Positions 13,601 to 26,672 of a DNA stretch of 64,000 nucleotides are shown one piece after another. Every line of letters begins with the position of its first letter. The first letter of the stretch is position 1. The DNA lies in the NCBI GenBank assembly GCA_964057225.1, contig OZ059894.1, positions 6,851,131 to 6,915,130 of the forward strand. Direction: 5' to 3'. Position numbers and translations under genes: made by a program. Under the pieces are notes generated by a model. That model did not search any database. It was given only the letters and a program-made list of their open reading frames with translations, and was not told the DNA's origin. The DNA is from Auanema rhodensis (Eukaryota; Nematoda; Chromadorea; Rhabditida; Rhabditidae).

Positions 13601-16600
13601 GATCTTTTAGAAAAAGGCACATTCACCGGGCACAACGTGAGTATAGCCTGAACTTTTTTGTGAACAAATCTCTTACATGTGCTCGCATAAGCTCCTTTTC
13701 CGGAAAAAGTAAAAGTCCCATCAAAATTTTACCAAGAAATTCAGAATCTACACATCTGAATACCCAACCTCAAACTATTTTTATTTGATTATAGTTGATC
13801 ATCTTTTAGAAAAAGGCACATTCACCGGGCACAACGTGACTACAGCCTGAACTTTTTTGTGAACAAATCTCTTACATATGCTCGCATAAGCTCCTTTTCC
13901 GGAAAAAGTAAAAGTCCCATCAAAATTTTACCGAGAAATTCAGAATCTACACATCTGAATACCCAACCTCAAACTATTTTTATTTGATTATAGTTGATGA
14001 TCTTTTAGAAAAAGGCACATTCACCGGGCACAACGTGACTACAGCCTGAACTTTTTTGTGAACAAATCTCTTACATGTGCTCGCATAAACCCCTTTCCCG
14101 GAAAAAGTAAAAGTCCCATCAAAATTTTACCAAGAAATTCAGAATCTACACATCTGAATACCCAACCTCAAACTATTTTTATTTGATTATAGTTGATCAT
14201 CTTTTAGAAAAAGGCACATTCACCGGGCACAACGTGACTACAGCCTGAACTTTTTTGTGAACAAATCTCTTACATGTGCTCGCATAAGCTCCTTTTCCGG
14301 AAAAAGTAAAAGTCCCATCAAAATTTTACCAAGAAATTCAGAATCTACACATCTGAATACCCAACCTCAAACTATTTTTATTTGATTATAGTTGATCATC
14401 TTTTAGAAAAAGGCACATTCACCGGGCACAACGTGACTACAGCCTGAACTTTTTTGTGAACAAATCTCTTACATGTGCTCGCATAAGCTCCTTTTCCGGA
14501 AAAAGTAAAAGTCCCATCAGAATTTTACCGAGAAATTCAGAATCTACACATCTGAATACCCAACCTCAAACTATTTTTATTTGATTATAGTTGATGATCT
14601 TTTAGAAAAAGGCACATTCACCGGGCACAACGTGAGTATAGCCTGAACTTTTTTGTGAACAAATCTCTTACATGTGCTCGCATAAACCCCTTTCCCGGAA
14701 AAAGTAAAAGTCCCATCAAAATTTTACCAAGAAATTCAGAATCTACACATCTGAATACCCAACCTCAAACTATTTTAATTTGATTATAGTTGATCATCTT
14801 TTAGAAAAAGGCACATTCACCGGGCACAACGTGACTACAGCCTGAACTTTTTTGTGAACAAATCTCTTACATGTGCTCGCATAAACCCCTTTCCCGGAAA
14901 AAGTAAAAGTCCCATCAAAATTTTACCGAGAAATTCAGAATCTATACATCTGAATACCCAACCTCAAACTATTTCTATTTGATTATAATTGATCATCTTT
15001 TAGAAAAAGGCACATTCACCGGGCACAACGTGACTATAGCCTGAACTTTTTTGTGAACAAATCTCTTACATGTGCTCGCATAAGCTTCTTTTCCGGAAAA
15101 AGTAAAAGTCCCATCAAAATTTTACCGAGAAATTCAGAATCTACACATCTGAATACCCAACCTCAAACTATTTTTATTTGATTATAGTTGATGATCTTTT
15201 AGAAAAAGGCACATTCACCGAGCACAACGTGACTACAGCCTGAACTTTTTTGTGAACAAATCTCTTAGATGTGCTCGCATAAACCCCTTTTCCGGAAAAA
15301 GTAAAAGTCCCATGAAACTTTTACCAAGAAATTCAGAATCTACACATCTGAATACCCAACCTCAAACTATTTTTATTTGATTATAGTCGATGATGTTTTA
15401 GAAAAAGGCACATTCACCGGGCACAACGTGAGTATAGCCTGAACTTTTTTGTGAACAAATCTCTTAGATGTGCTCGCATAAACCCCTTTTCCGGAAAAAG
15501 TAAAAGTCCCATGAAACTTTTACCAAGAAATTCAGAATCTACACATCTGAATACCCAACCTCAAACTATTTTTATTTGATTATAGTCGATGATGTTTTAG
15601 AAAAAGGCACATTCACCGGGCACAACGTGAGTATAGCCTGAACTTTTTTGTGAACAAATCTCTTAGATGTGCTCGCATAAACCTCTTTTCCGGAAAAAGT
15701 AAAAGTCCCATGAAACTTTTACCAAGAAATTCAGAATCTACACATCTGAATACCCAACCTCAAACTATTTTTATTTGATTATAGTCGATGATGTTTTAGA
15801 AAAAGGCACATTCACCGGGCACAACGTGACTACAGCCTGAACTTTTTTGTGAACAAATCTCTTAGATGTGCTCGCATAAACCCCTTTTCCGGAAAAAGTA
15901 AAAGTCCCATGAAAATTTTACCAAGAAATTCAGAATCTACACATCTGAATACCAAACCTCAAACTATTTTTATTTGATTATAGTTGATCATCTTTTAGAA
16001 AAAGGCACATTCACCGGGCACAACGTGAGTATAGCCTGAACTTTTTTGTGAACAAATCTCTTAGATGTGCTCGCATAAACCCCTTTTCCGGAAAAAGTAA
16101 AAGTCCCATGAAACTTTTACCAAGAAATTCAGAATCTACACATCTGAATACCCAACCTCAAACTATTTTTATTTGATTATAGTCGATGATGTTTTAGAAA
16201 AAGGCACATTCACCGGGCACAACGTGAGTATAGCCTGAACTTTTTTGTGAACAAATCTCTTAGATGTGCTCGCATAAACCCCTTTTCCGGAAAAAGTAAA
16301 AGTCCCATGAAACTTTTACCAAGAAATTCAGAATCTACACATCTGAATACCCAACCTCAAACTATTTTTATTTGATTATAGTTGATCATCTTTTAGAAAA
16401 AGGCACATTCACCGGGCACAACGTGACTACAGCCTGAACTTTTTTGTGAACAAATCTCTTACATGTGCTCGCATAAGCTCCTTTTCCGGAAAAAGTAAAA
16501 GTCCCATCAAAATTTTACCGAGAAATTCAGAATCTACACATTTGAATACCCAACCTCAAACTATTTTTATTTGATTATAGTCGATGATGATTTAGAAAAA

Positions 16601-19600
16601 GGCACATTCACCGGGCACAACGTGACTACAGCCTGAACTTTTTTGTGAACAAATCTCTTAGATGTGCTCGCATAAACCCCTTTTCCGGAAAAAGTAAAAG
16701 TCCCATCAAAATTTTACCAAGAAATTCAGAATCTACACATCTGAATACCAAACCTCAAACTATTTTTATTTGATTATAGTTGATCATCTTTTAGAAAAAG
16801 GCACATTCACCGGGCACAACGTGAGTATAGCCTGAACTTTTTTGTGAACAAATCTCTTAGATGTGCTCGCATAAACCCCTTTTCCGGAAAAAGTAAAAGT
16901 CCCATGAAACTTTTACCAAGAAATTCAGAATCTACACATCTGAATACCCAACCTCAAACTATTTTTATTTGATTATAGTTGATCATCTTTTAGAAAAAGG
17001 CACATTCACCGGGCACAACGTGACTACAGCCTGAACTTTTTTGTGAACAAATCTCTTAGATGTGCTCGCATAAACCCCTTTTCCGGAAAAAGTAAAAGTC
17101 CCATCAAAATTTTACCAAGAAATTCAGAATCTACACATCTGAATACCAAACCTCAAACTATTTTTATTTGATTATAGTTGATCATCTTTTAGAAAAAGGC
17201 ACATTCACCGGGCACAACGTGAGTATAGCCTGAACTTTTTTGTGAACAAATCTCTTAGATGTGCTCGCATAAACCCCTTTTCCGGAAAAAGTAAAAGTCC
17301 CATGAAACTTTTACCAAGAAATTCAGAATCTACACATCTGAATACCCAACCTCAAACTCTTTTTATTTGATTATAGTCGATGATGTTTTAGAAAAAGGCA
17401 CATTCACCGGGCACAACGTGAGTATAGCCTGAACTTTTTTGTGAACAAATCTCTTACATGTGCTCGCATAAACCCCTTTCCCGGAAAAAGTAAAAGTCCC
17501 ATGAAACTTTTACCAAGAAATTCAGAATCTACACATCTGAATACCCAACCTCAAACTATTTTAATTTGATTATAGTTGATCATCTTTTAGAAAAAGGCAC
17601 ATTCACCGAGCACAACGTGACTACAGCCTGAACTTTTTTGTGAACAAATCTCTTAGATGTGCTCGCATAAACCCCTTTTCCGGAAAAAGTAAAAGTCCCA
17701 TGAAACTTTTACCAAGAAATTCAGAATCTACACATTTGAATACCCAACCTCAAACTATTTTTATTTGATTATAGTCGATGATGTTTTAGAAAAAGGCACA
17801 TTCACCGGGCACAACGTGACTACAGCCTGAACTTTTTTGTGAACAAATCTCTTACATGTGCTCGCATAAACCCCTTTCCCGGAAAAAGTAAAAGTCCCAT
17901 CAAAATTTTACCGAGAAATTCAGAATCTATACATCTGAATACCCAACCTCAAACTATTTTAATTTGATTATAGTTGATCATCTTTTAGAAAAAGGCACAT
18001 TCACCGGGCACAACGTGACTACAGCCTGAACTTTTTTGTGAACAAATCTCTTACATGTGCTCGCATAAACCCCTTTCCCGGAAAAAGTAAAAGTCCCATG
18101 AAACTTTTACCAAGAAATTCAGAATCTACACATCTGAATACCCAACCTCAAACTATTTTTATTTGATTATAATTGATCATCTTTTAGAAAAAGGCACATT
18201 CACCGAGCACAACGTGACTACAGCCTGAACTTTTTTGTGAACAAATCTCTTACATGTGCTCGCATAAACCCCTTTCCCGGAAAAAGTAAAAGTCCCATGA
18301 AACTTTTACCAAGAAATTCAGAATCTACACATCTGAATACCCAACCTCAAACTATTTTAATTTGATTATAGTTGATCATCTTTTAGAAAAAGGCACATTC
18401 ACCGGGCACAACGTGACTACAGCCTGAACTTTTTTGTGAACAAATCTCTTAGATGTGCTCGCATAAACCCCTTTTCCGGAAAAAGTAAAAGTCCCATGAA
18501 ACTTTTACCAAGAAATTCAGAATCTACACATCTGAATACCCAACCTCAAACTATTTTTATTTGATTATAGTCGATGATGTTTTAGAAAAAGGCACATTCA
18601 CCGGGCACAACGTGACTACAGCCTGAACTTTTTTGTGAACAAATCTCTTAGATGTGCTCGCATAAACCCCTTTTCCGGAAAAAGTAAAAGTCCCATGAAA
18701 ATTTTACCAAGAAATTCAGAATCTACACATCTGAATACCAAACCTCAAACTATTTTTATTTGATTATAGTCGATGATGTTTTAGAAAAAGGCACATTCAC
18801 CGGGCACAACGTGAGTATAGCCTGAACTTTTTTGTGAACAAATCTCTTAGATGTGCTCGCATAAACCCCTTTTCCGGAAAAAGTAAAAGTCCCATGAAAC
18901 TTTTACCAAGAAATTCAGAATCTACACATCTGAATACCCAACCTCAAACTATTTTTATTTGATTATAGTCGATGATGTTTTAGAAAAAGGCACATTCACC
19001 GGGCACAACGTGACTACAGCCTGAACTTTTTTGTGAACAAATCTCTTAGATGTGCTCGCATAAACCCCTTTTCCGGAAAAAGTAAAAGTCCCATGAAAAT
19101 TTTACCAAGAAATTCAGAATCTATACATCTGAATACCCAACCTCAAACTATTTTTATTTGATTATAGTTGATCATCTTTTAGAAAAAGGCACATTCACCG
19201 GGCACAACGTGAGTATAGCCTGAACTTTTTTGTGAACAAATCTCTTACATGTGCTCGCATAAACCCCTTTCCCGGAAAAAGTAAAAGTCCCATCAAAATT
19301 TTACCGAGAAATTCAGAATCTATACATCTGAATACCCAACCTCAAACTATTTTTATTTGATTATAGTTGATCATCTTTTAGAAAAAGGCACATTCACCGG
19401 GCACAACGTGAGTATAGCCTGAACTTTTTTGTGAACAAATCTCTTACATGTGCTCGCATAAACCCCTTTCCCGGAAAAAGTAAAAGTCCCATCAAAATTT
19501 TACCGAGAAATTCAGAATCTATACATCTGAATACCCAACCTCAAACTATTTTTATTTGATTATAGTTGATCATCTTTTAGAAAAAGGCACATTCACCGGG

Positions 19601-22600
19601 CACAACGTGAGTATAGCCTGAACTTTTTTGTGAACAAATCTCTTAGATGTGCTCGCATAAACCCCTTTTCCGGAAAAAGTAAAAGTCCCATGAAACTTTT
19701 ACCAAGAAATTCAGAATCTACACATCTGAATACCCAACCTCAAACTCTTTTTATTTGATTATAGTCGATGATGTTTTAGAAAAAGGCACATTCACCGGGC
19801 ACAACGTGAGTATAGCCTGAACTTTTTTGTGAACAAATCTCTTACATGTGCTCGCATAAACCCCTTTCCCGGAAAAAGTAAAAGTCCCATCAAAATTTTA
19901 CCGAGAAATTCAGAATCTATACATCTGAATACCCAACCTCAAACTATTTTTATTTGATTATAGTTGATCATCTTTTAGAAAAAGGCACATTCACCGGGCA
20001 CAACGTGAGTATAGCCTGAACTTTTTTGTGAACAAATCTCTTACATGTGCTCGCATAAGCTCCTTTTCCGGAAAAAGTAAAAGTCCCATGAAAATTTTAC
20101 CAAGAAATTCAGAATCTACACATCTGAATACCAAACCTCAAACTATTTTTATTTGATTATAGTTGATGATCTTTTAGAAAAAGGCACATTCACCGGGCAC
20201 AACGTGACTATAGCCTGAACTTTTTTGTGAACAAATCTCTTACATGTGCTCGCATAAGCTCCTTTTCCGGAAAAAGTAAAAGTCCCATCAAAATTTTACC
20301 GAGAAATTCAGAATCTACACATCTGAATACCAAACCTCAAACTATTTTTATTTGATTATAGTCGATGATGATTTAGAAAAAGGCACATTCACCGGGCACA
20401 ACGTGACTACAGCCTGAACTTTTTTGTGAACAAATCTCTTACATGTGCTCGCATAAGCTCCTTTTCCGGAAAAAGTAAAAGTCCCATCAAAATTTTACCG
20501 AGAAATTCAGAATCTACACATCTGAATACCAAACCTCAAACTATTTTTATTTGATTATAGTTGATCATCTTTTAGAAAAAGGCACATTCACCGGGCACAA
20601 CGTGACTACAGCCTGAACTTTTTTGTGAACAAATCTCTTACATGTGCTCGCATAAGCTCCTTTTCCGGAAAAAGTAAAAGTCCCATCAAAATTTTACCGA
20701 GAAATTCAGAATCTACACATCTGAATACCCAAGCTCAAACTATTTTTATTTGATTATAGTCGATGATGTTTTAGAAAAAGGCACATTCACCGGGCACAAC
20801 GTGACTACAGCCTGAACTTTTTTGTGAACAAATCTCTTAGATGTGCTCGCATAAGCTCCTTTTCCGGAAAAAGTAAAAGTTCCATCAAACTTTTACCAAG
20901 AAATTCAGAGTCTACACATCTGAATACCCAAGCTCAAACTATTTTTATTTGATTATAGTTGATCATCTTTTAGAAAAAGGCACATTCACCGGGCACAACG
21001 TGACTACAGCCTGAACTTTTTTGTGAACAAATCTCTTAGATGTGCTCGCATAAGCTCCTTTTCCGGAAAAAGTAAAAGTCCCATCAAAATTTTACCGAGA
21101 AATTCGGAATCTACACATCTGAATACCCAAGCTCAAACTATTTTTATTTGATTATAGTTGATCATCTTTTAGAAAAAGGCACATTCACCGGGCACAACGT
21201 GACTACAGCCTGAACTTTTTTGTGAACAAATCTCTTAGATGTGCTCGCATAAGCTCCTTTTCCGGAAAAAGTAAAAGTTCCATCAAACTTTTACCAAGAA
21301 ATTCAGAGTCTACACATCTGAATACCCAACCTCAAACTCTTTTTATTTGATTATAGTCGATGATGTTTTAGAAAAAGGCACATTCACCGGGCACAACGTG
21401 AGTATAGCCTGAACTTTTTTGTGAACAAATCTCTTACATGTGCTCGCATAAGCTCCTTTTCCGGAAAAAGTAAAAGTCCCATCAAAATTTTACCAAGAAA
21501 TTCAGAATCTACACATCTGAATACCCAACCTCAAACTATTTTTATTTGATTATAGTTGATCATCTTTTAGAAAAAGGCACATTCACCGGGCACAACGTGA
21601 CTACAGCCTGAACTTTTTTGTGAACAAATCTCTTACATGTGCTCGCATAAGCTCCTTTTCCGGAAAAAGTAAAAGTCCCATCAAAATTTTACCGAGAAAT
21701 TCAGAATCTACACATCTGAATACCCAACCTCAAACTATTTTTATTTGATTATAGTTGATGATCTTTTAGAAAAAGGCACATTCACCGGGCACAACGTGAC
21801 TACAGCCTGAACTTTTTTGTGAACAAATCTCTTACATGTGCTCGCATAAGCTCCTTTCCCGGAAAAAGTAAAAGTCCCATCAAAATTTTACCGAAAAATC
21901 CAGAATCTACACATCTGAATACCCAACCTCAAACTATTTTAATTTGATTATAGTTGATCATCTTTTAGAAAAAGGCACATTCACCGGGCACAACGTGACT
22001 ACAGCCTGAACTTTTTTGTGAACAAATCTCTTACATGTGCTCGCATAAACCCCTTTCCCGGAAAAAGTAAAAGTCCCATCAAAATTTTACCGAGAAATTC
22101 AGAATCTATACATCTGAATACCCAACCTCAAACTATTTTAATTTGATTATAGTTGATCATCTTTTAGAAAAAGGCACATTCACCGGGCACAACGTGACTA
22201 CAGCCTGAACTTTTTTGTGAACAAATCTCTTAGATGTGCTCGCATAAACCCCTTTTCCGGAAAAAGTAAAAGTCCCATGAAACTTTTACCAAGAAATTCA
22301 GAATCTACACATCTGAATACCCAACCTCAAACTATTTTTATTTGATTATAGTCGATGATGTTTTAGAAAAAGGCACATTCACCGGGCACAACGTGAGTAT
22401 AGCCTGAACTTTTTTGTGAACAAATCTCTTAGATGTGCTCGCATAAACCCCTTTTCCGGAAAAAATAAAAGTCCCATCAAAATTTTACCGAGAAATTCAG
22501 AATCTACACATCTGAATACCCAACCTCAAACTATTTTTATTTGATTATAGTCGATGATGTTTTAGAAAAAGGCACATTCACCGGGCACAACGTGAGTATA

Positions 22601-25592
22601 GCCTGAACTTTTTTGTGAACAAATCTCTTAGATGTGCTCGCATAAACCCCTTTTCCGGAAAAAGTAAAAGTCCCATCAAAATTTTACCAAGAAATTCAGA
22701 ATCTACACATCTGAATACCAAACCTCAAACTATTTTTATTTGATTATAGTTGATCATCTTTTAGAAAAAGGCACATTCACCGGGCACAACGTGAGTATAG
22801 CCTGAACTTTTTTGTGAACAAATCTCTTAGATGTGCTCGCATAAACCCCTTTTCCGGAAAAAGTAAAAGTCCCATGAAACTTTTACTAAGAAATTCAGAA
22901 TCTACACATCTGAATACCCAACCTCAAACTCTTTTTATTTGATTATAGTCGATGATGTTTTAGAAAAAGGCACATTCACCGGGCACAACGTGACTACAGC
23001 CTGAACTTTTTTGTGAACAAATCTCTTAGATGTGCTCGCATAAACCCCTTTTCCGGAAAAAGTAAAAGTCCCATGAAAATTTTACCAAGAAATTCAGAAT
23101 CTACACATCTGAATACCAAACCTCAAACTATTTTTATTTGATTATAGTTGATGATCTTTTAGAAAAAGGCACATTCACCGGGCACAACGTGACTATAGCC
23201 TGAACTTTTTTGTGAACAAATCTCTTACATGTGCTCGCATAAGCTCCTTTTCCGGAAAAAGTAAAAGTCCCATGAAAATTTTACCAAGAAATTCAGAATC
23301 TACACATCTGAATACCAAACCTCAAACTATTTTTATTTGATTATAGTTGATGATCTTTTAGAAAAAGGCACATTCACCGGGCACAACGTGACTACAGCCT
23401 GAACTTTTTTGTGAACAAATCTCTTACATGTGCTCGCATAAGCTCCTTTTCCGGAAAAAGTAAAAGTCCCATCAAACTTTTACCAAGAAATTCAGAATCT
23501 ACACATCTGAATACCCAACCTCAAACTATTTTAATTTGATTATAGTTGATGATCTTTTAGAAAAAGGCACATTCACCGGGCACAACGTGACTACAGCCTG
23601 AACTTTTTTGTGAACAAATCTCTTACATGTGCTCGCATAAGCTCCTTTTCCGGAAAAAGTAAAAGTCCCATCAAACTTTTACCAAGAAATTCAGAATCTA
23701 CACATCTGAATACCCAACCTCAAACTATTTTAATTTGATTATAGTTGATGATCTTTTAGAAAAAGGCACATTCACCGGGCACAACGTGACTACAGCCTGA
23801 ACTTTTTTGTGAACAAATCTCTTACATGTGCTCGCATAAGCTCCTTTTCCGGAAAAAGTAAAAGTCCCATCAAACTTTTACCAAGAAATTCAGAATCTAC
23901 ACATCTGAATACCCAACCTCAAACTATTTTTATTTGATTATAGTTGATCATCTTTTAGAAAAAGGCACATTCACCGGGCACAACGTGAGTATAGCCTGAA
24001 CTTTTTTGTGAACAAATCTCTTAGATGTGCTCGCATAAACCCCTTTTCCGGAAAACGTAAAAGTCCCATGAAAATTTTACCAAGAAATTCAGAATCTACA
24101 CATCTGAATACCAAACCTCAAACTATTTTTATTTGATTATAGTTGATGATCTTTTAGAAAAAGGCACATTCACCGGGCACAACGTGAGTATAGCCTGAAC
24201 TTTTTTGTGAACAAATCTCTTACATGTGCTCGCATAAGCTCCTTTTCCGGAAAAAGTAAAAGTCCCATCAAAATTTTACCGAGAAATTCAGAATCTACAC
24301 ATTTGAATACCCAACCTCAAACTATTTTTATTTGATTATAGTTGATGATCTTTTAGAAAAAGGCACATTCACCGGGCACAACGTGACTACAGCCTGAACT
24401 TTTTTGTGAACAAATCTCTTAGATGTGCTCGCATAAACCCCTTTTCCGGAAAAAGTAAAAGTCCCATCAAACTTTTACCAAGAAATTCAGAATCTACACA
24501 TCTGAATACCCAACCTCAAACTATTTTTATTTGATTATAGTTGATCATCTTTTAGAAAAAGGCACATTCACCGGGCACAACGTGACTACAGCCTGAACTT
24601 TTTTGTGAACAAATCTCTTACATGTGCTCGCATAAGCTCCTTTTCCGGAAAAAGTAAAAGTCCCATCAAACTTTTACCAAGAAATTCAGAATCTACACAT
24701 CTGAATACCCAACCTCAAACTATTTTTATTTGATTATAGTTGATCATCTTTTAGAAAAAGGCACATTCACCGGGCACAAAGTGACTACAGCCTGAACTTT
24801 TTTGTGAACAAATCTCTTACATGTGCTCGCATAAGCTCCTTTTCCGGAAAAAGTAAAAGTCCCATCAAAATTTTACCAAGAAATTCAGAATCTACACATC
24901 TGAATACCCAACCTCAAACTATTTTTATTTGATTATAGTTGATGATCTTTTAGAAAAAGGCACATTCACCGGGCACAACGTGACTACAGCCTGAACTTTT
25001 TTGTGAACAAATCTCTTACATGTGCTCGCATAAGCTCCTTTTCCGGAAAAAGTAAAAGTCCCATCAAACTTTTACCAAGAAATTCAGAATCTACACATCT
25101 GAATACCCAACCTCAAACTATTTTAATTTGATTATAGTTGATGATCTTTTAGAAAAAGGCACATTCACCGGGCACAACGTGACTACAGCCTGAACTTTTT
25201 TGTGAACAAATCTCTTACATGTGCTCGCATAAGCTCCTTTTCCGGAAAAAGTAAAAGTCCCATCAAACTTTTACCAAGAAATTCAGAATCTACACATCTG
25301 AATACCCAACCTCAAACTATTTTAATTTGATTATAGTTGATGATCTTTTAGAAAAAGGCACATTCACCGGGCACAACGTGACTACAGCCTGAACTTTTTT
25401 GTGAACAAATCTCTTACATGTGCTCGCATAAGCTCCTTTTCCGGAAAAAGTAAAAGTCCCATCAAACTTTTACCAAGAAATTCAGAATCTACACATCTGA
25501 ATACCCAACCTCAAACTATTTTAATTTGATTATAGTTGATGATCTTTTAGAAAAAGGCACATTCACCGGGCACAACGTGACTACAGCCTGAA
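6409..25592. repeat. 199-bp satellite DNA, array 2 (about 96 units)
   Basis: Same satellite and orientation as array 1. The first unit start is at 6458 and the last at 25560, a distance of 19102 bp, which equals 96 x 199 minus 2. The two missing bases are explained by two units reading CCGGGACAACG instead of CCGGGCACAACG (near 6465 and 7061). Three unit types can be told apart: TTACATG with AAGCTCCTTTTCC; TTAGATG with AAACCCCTTTTCC (often with TAGTCGATGATG); and TTACATG with AAACCCCTTTCCC. The first type fills both ends (about 6409-8880 and about 23200-25592). The other two are interleaved in the middle. The right junction is abrupt, inside the motif CAGCCTGAAC. Confidence 0.98.
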
Positions 25593-25940
25593 CCCCCGCA
25601 TTTACAACGACAAGACTATTCGTTGGACCAACATCTTGCTTGACTAAGTTACCGGGGTTGTAAGCTGCATTCGAATTGACGGGACTTTGAAAAGATTTAT
25701 GTGACATTTTCCGCCCGAAATCACGCGATTATCTTTTCTGGAGAATTTACAAATTGACCAATGACAATGTTCAAAGTATTTCCTTCAGGTGTGTTTAGGC
25801 TTTAACAGCTTTGGATTTTCCAGAAGAATCAAGACTAAACTGAAGAGAACGAGTTCCACCTTCAATTCGATTCTTCTTTAAAGTGATCGTACGAGGAGGT
25901 TTATATTCTAGTACCAAGTTTTGTATATTCTTATGGGAAA
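25593..25940 (-). pseudogene. Possible fragment of an unidentified coding sequence
   Basis: This moderately GC stretch lies between the satellite and the tRNA array. On the minus strand it holds short open pieces in different frames. One is a roughly 40-residue run ending ...SSGKSKAVKA-stop (about 25805-25930). Another contains TPEGNTLNIVIGQFVNSPEK (about 25735-25800). A third is a Met-initiated piece starting at 25707 whose frame runs on into satellite DNA. The composition looks protein-coding, but the pieces are not joined by clear splice sites. I do not recognise the family. It could be a truncated gene or a transposon relic cut by the satellite edge. Confidence 0.35.
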
Positions 25941-26036
25941 CATGGCGGCTACGAATCTGCCATTTCGCTTTCAAACTTTGTTATAACCTGTGGCAATCAA
26001 GTTTTGAATAATTTAGAAGTTAAAAGTAAAATGTTT

Positions 26037-26110
26037 TGCCGCCAGCAGGGGTCGAACCTGCGACCTTGGGCTTATTAGACCCACGCTCTAACCGACTGAG
26101 CTATGGCGGC
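26037..26110 (-). tRNA. tRNA-Ile(AAT), array copy 1
   Basis: A 74-nt cloverleaf reads on the minus strand. The acceptor arms GCCGCCA and TGGCGGC pair perfectly. The D arm is GCTC/GAGC. The anticodon stem TGGGT/GCCCA has loop CTAATAA, giving anticodon AAT for AUU isoleucine codons. The variable loop is AGGTC, the T arm is GCAGG/CCTGC with loop TTCGACC, and the discriminator is A. No intron and no encoded CCA. Internal A box (TAGCTCAGTCGG) and B box (GGTTCGACCCC) are present, and a TTTT terminator lies within about 10 nt 3' of the gene. The eight copies look identical, and successive starts are 161-162 bp apart. Confidence 0.95.
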
Positions 26111-26197
26111 TACGAATCTGCCATTTTGCTATCAAACTTTGTTATAATCTGTGGCAATCATGTTTTGAATAATTTAGAAGTTAAAAGTAAAATATTT

Positions 26198-26271
26198 TGC
26201 CGCCAGCAGGGGTCGAACCTGCGACCTTGGGCTTATTAGACCCACGCTCTAACCGACTGAGCTATGGCGGC
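26198..26271 (-). tRNA. tRNA-Ile(AAT), array copy 2
   Basis: Same gene body as copy 1. The downstream T-run lies in AAAATATTTT instead of AAAACATTTT. The spacer to copy 1 matches the other spacers apart from a few substitutions. Confidence 0.95.
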
Positions 26272-26359
26272 CACGAATCTGCCATTTCGCTATCAAACTT
26301 TGTTATAAACCTGTGGCAATCATGTTTTGAATAATTTAGAAGTTAAAAGTAAAATGTTT

Positions 26360-26433
26360 TGCCGCCAGCAGGGGTCGAACCTGCGACCTTGGGCTTATTA
26401 GACCCACGCTCTAACCGACTGAGCTATGGCGGC
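26360..26433 (-). tRNA. tRNA-Ile(AAT), array copy 3
   Basis: Gene body identical to copy 1. It lies 162 bp from copy 2, because the spacer carries one extra base (TATAAACCTG instead of TATAACCTG). Confidence 0.95.
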
Positions 26434-26520
26434 TACGAATCTGCCATTTCGCTCTCGAACTTTGTTATAACCTGTGGCAATCAAGTTTTGAATAATTTAG
26501 AAGTTAAAAGTAAAATGTTT

Positions 26521-26594
26521 TGCCGCCAGCAGGGGTCGAACCTGCGACCTTGGGCTTATTAGACCCACGCTCTAACCGACTGAGCTATGGCGGC
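26521..26594 (-). tRNA. tRNA-Ile(AAT), array copy 4
   Basis: Gene body identical to copy 1. Element LTR-A is inserted 78 bp beyond its 5' end, between this copy and copy 5. Confidence 0.95.
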
Positions 26595-26672
26595 TACGAA
26601 TCTGCCATTTCGCTTTCAAACTTTGTTATAACCTGTGGCAATCAAGTTTTGAATAATTTAGAAGTTAAAAGT

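Noticed and set aside
1-25592. CRISPR-like or gene-cluster interpretation of the regular repeats
   Set aside because: There are no spacers between repeats. The units are contiguous 199-bp monomers, and the sequence is eukaryotic.
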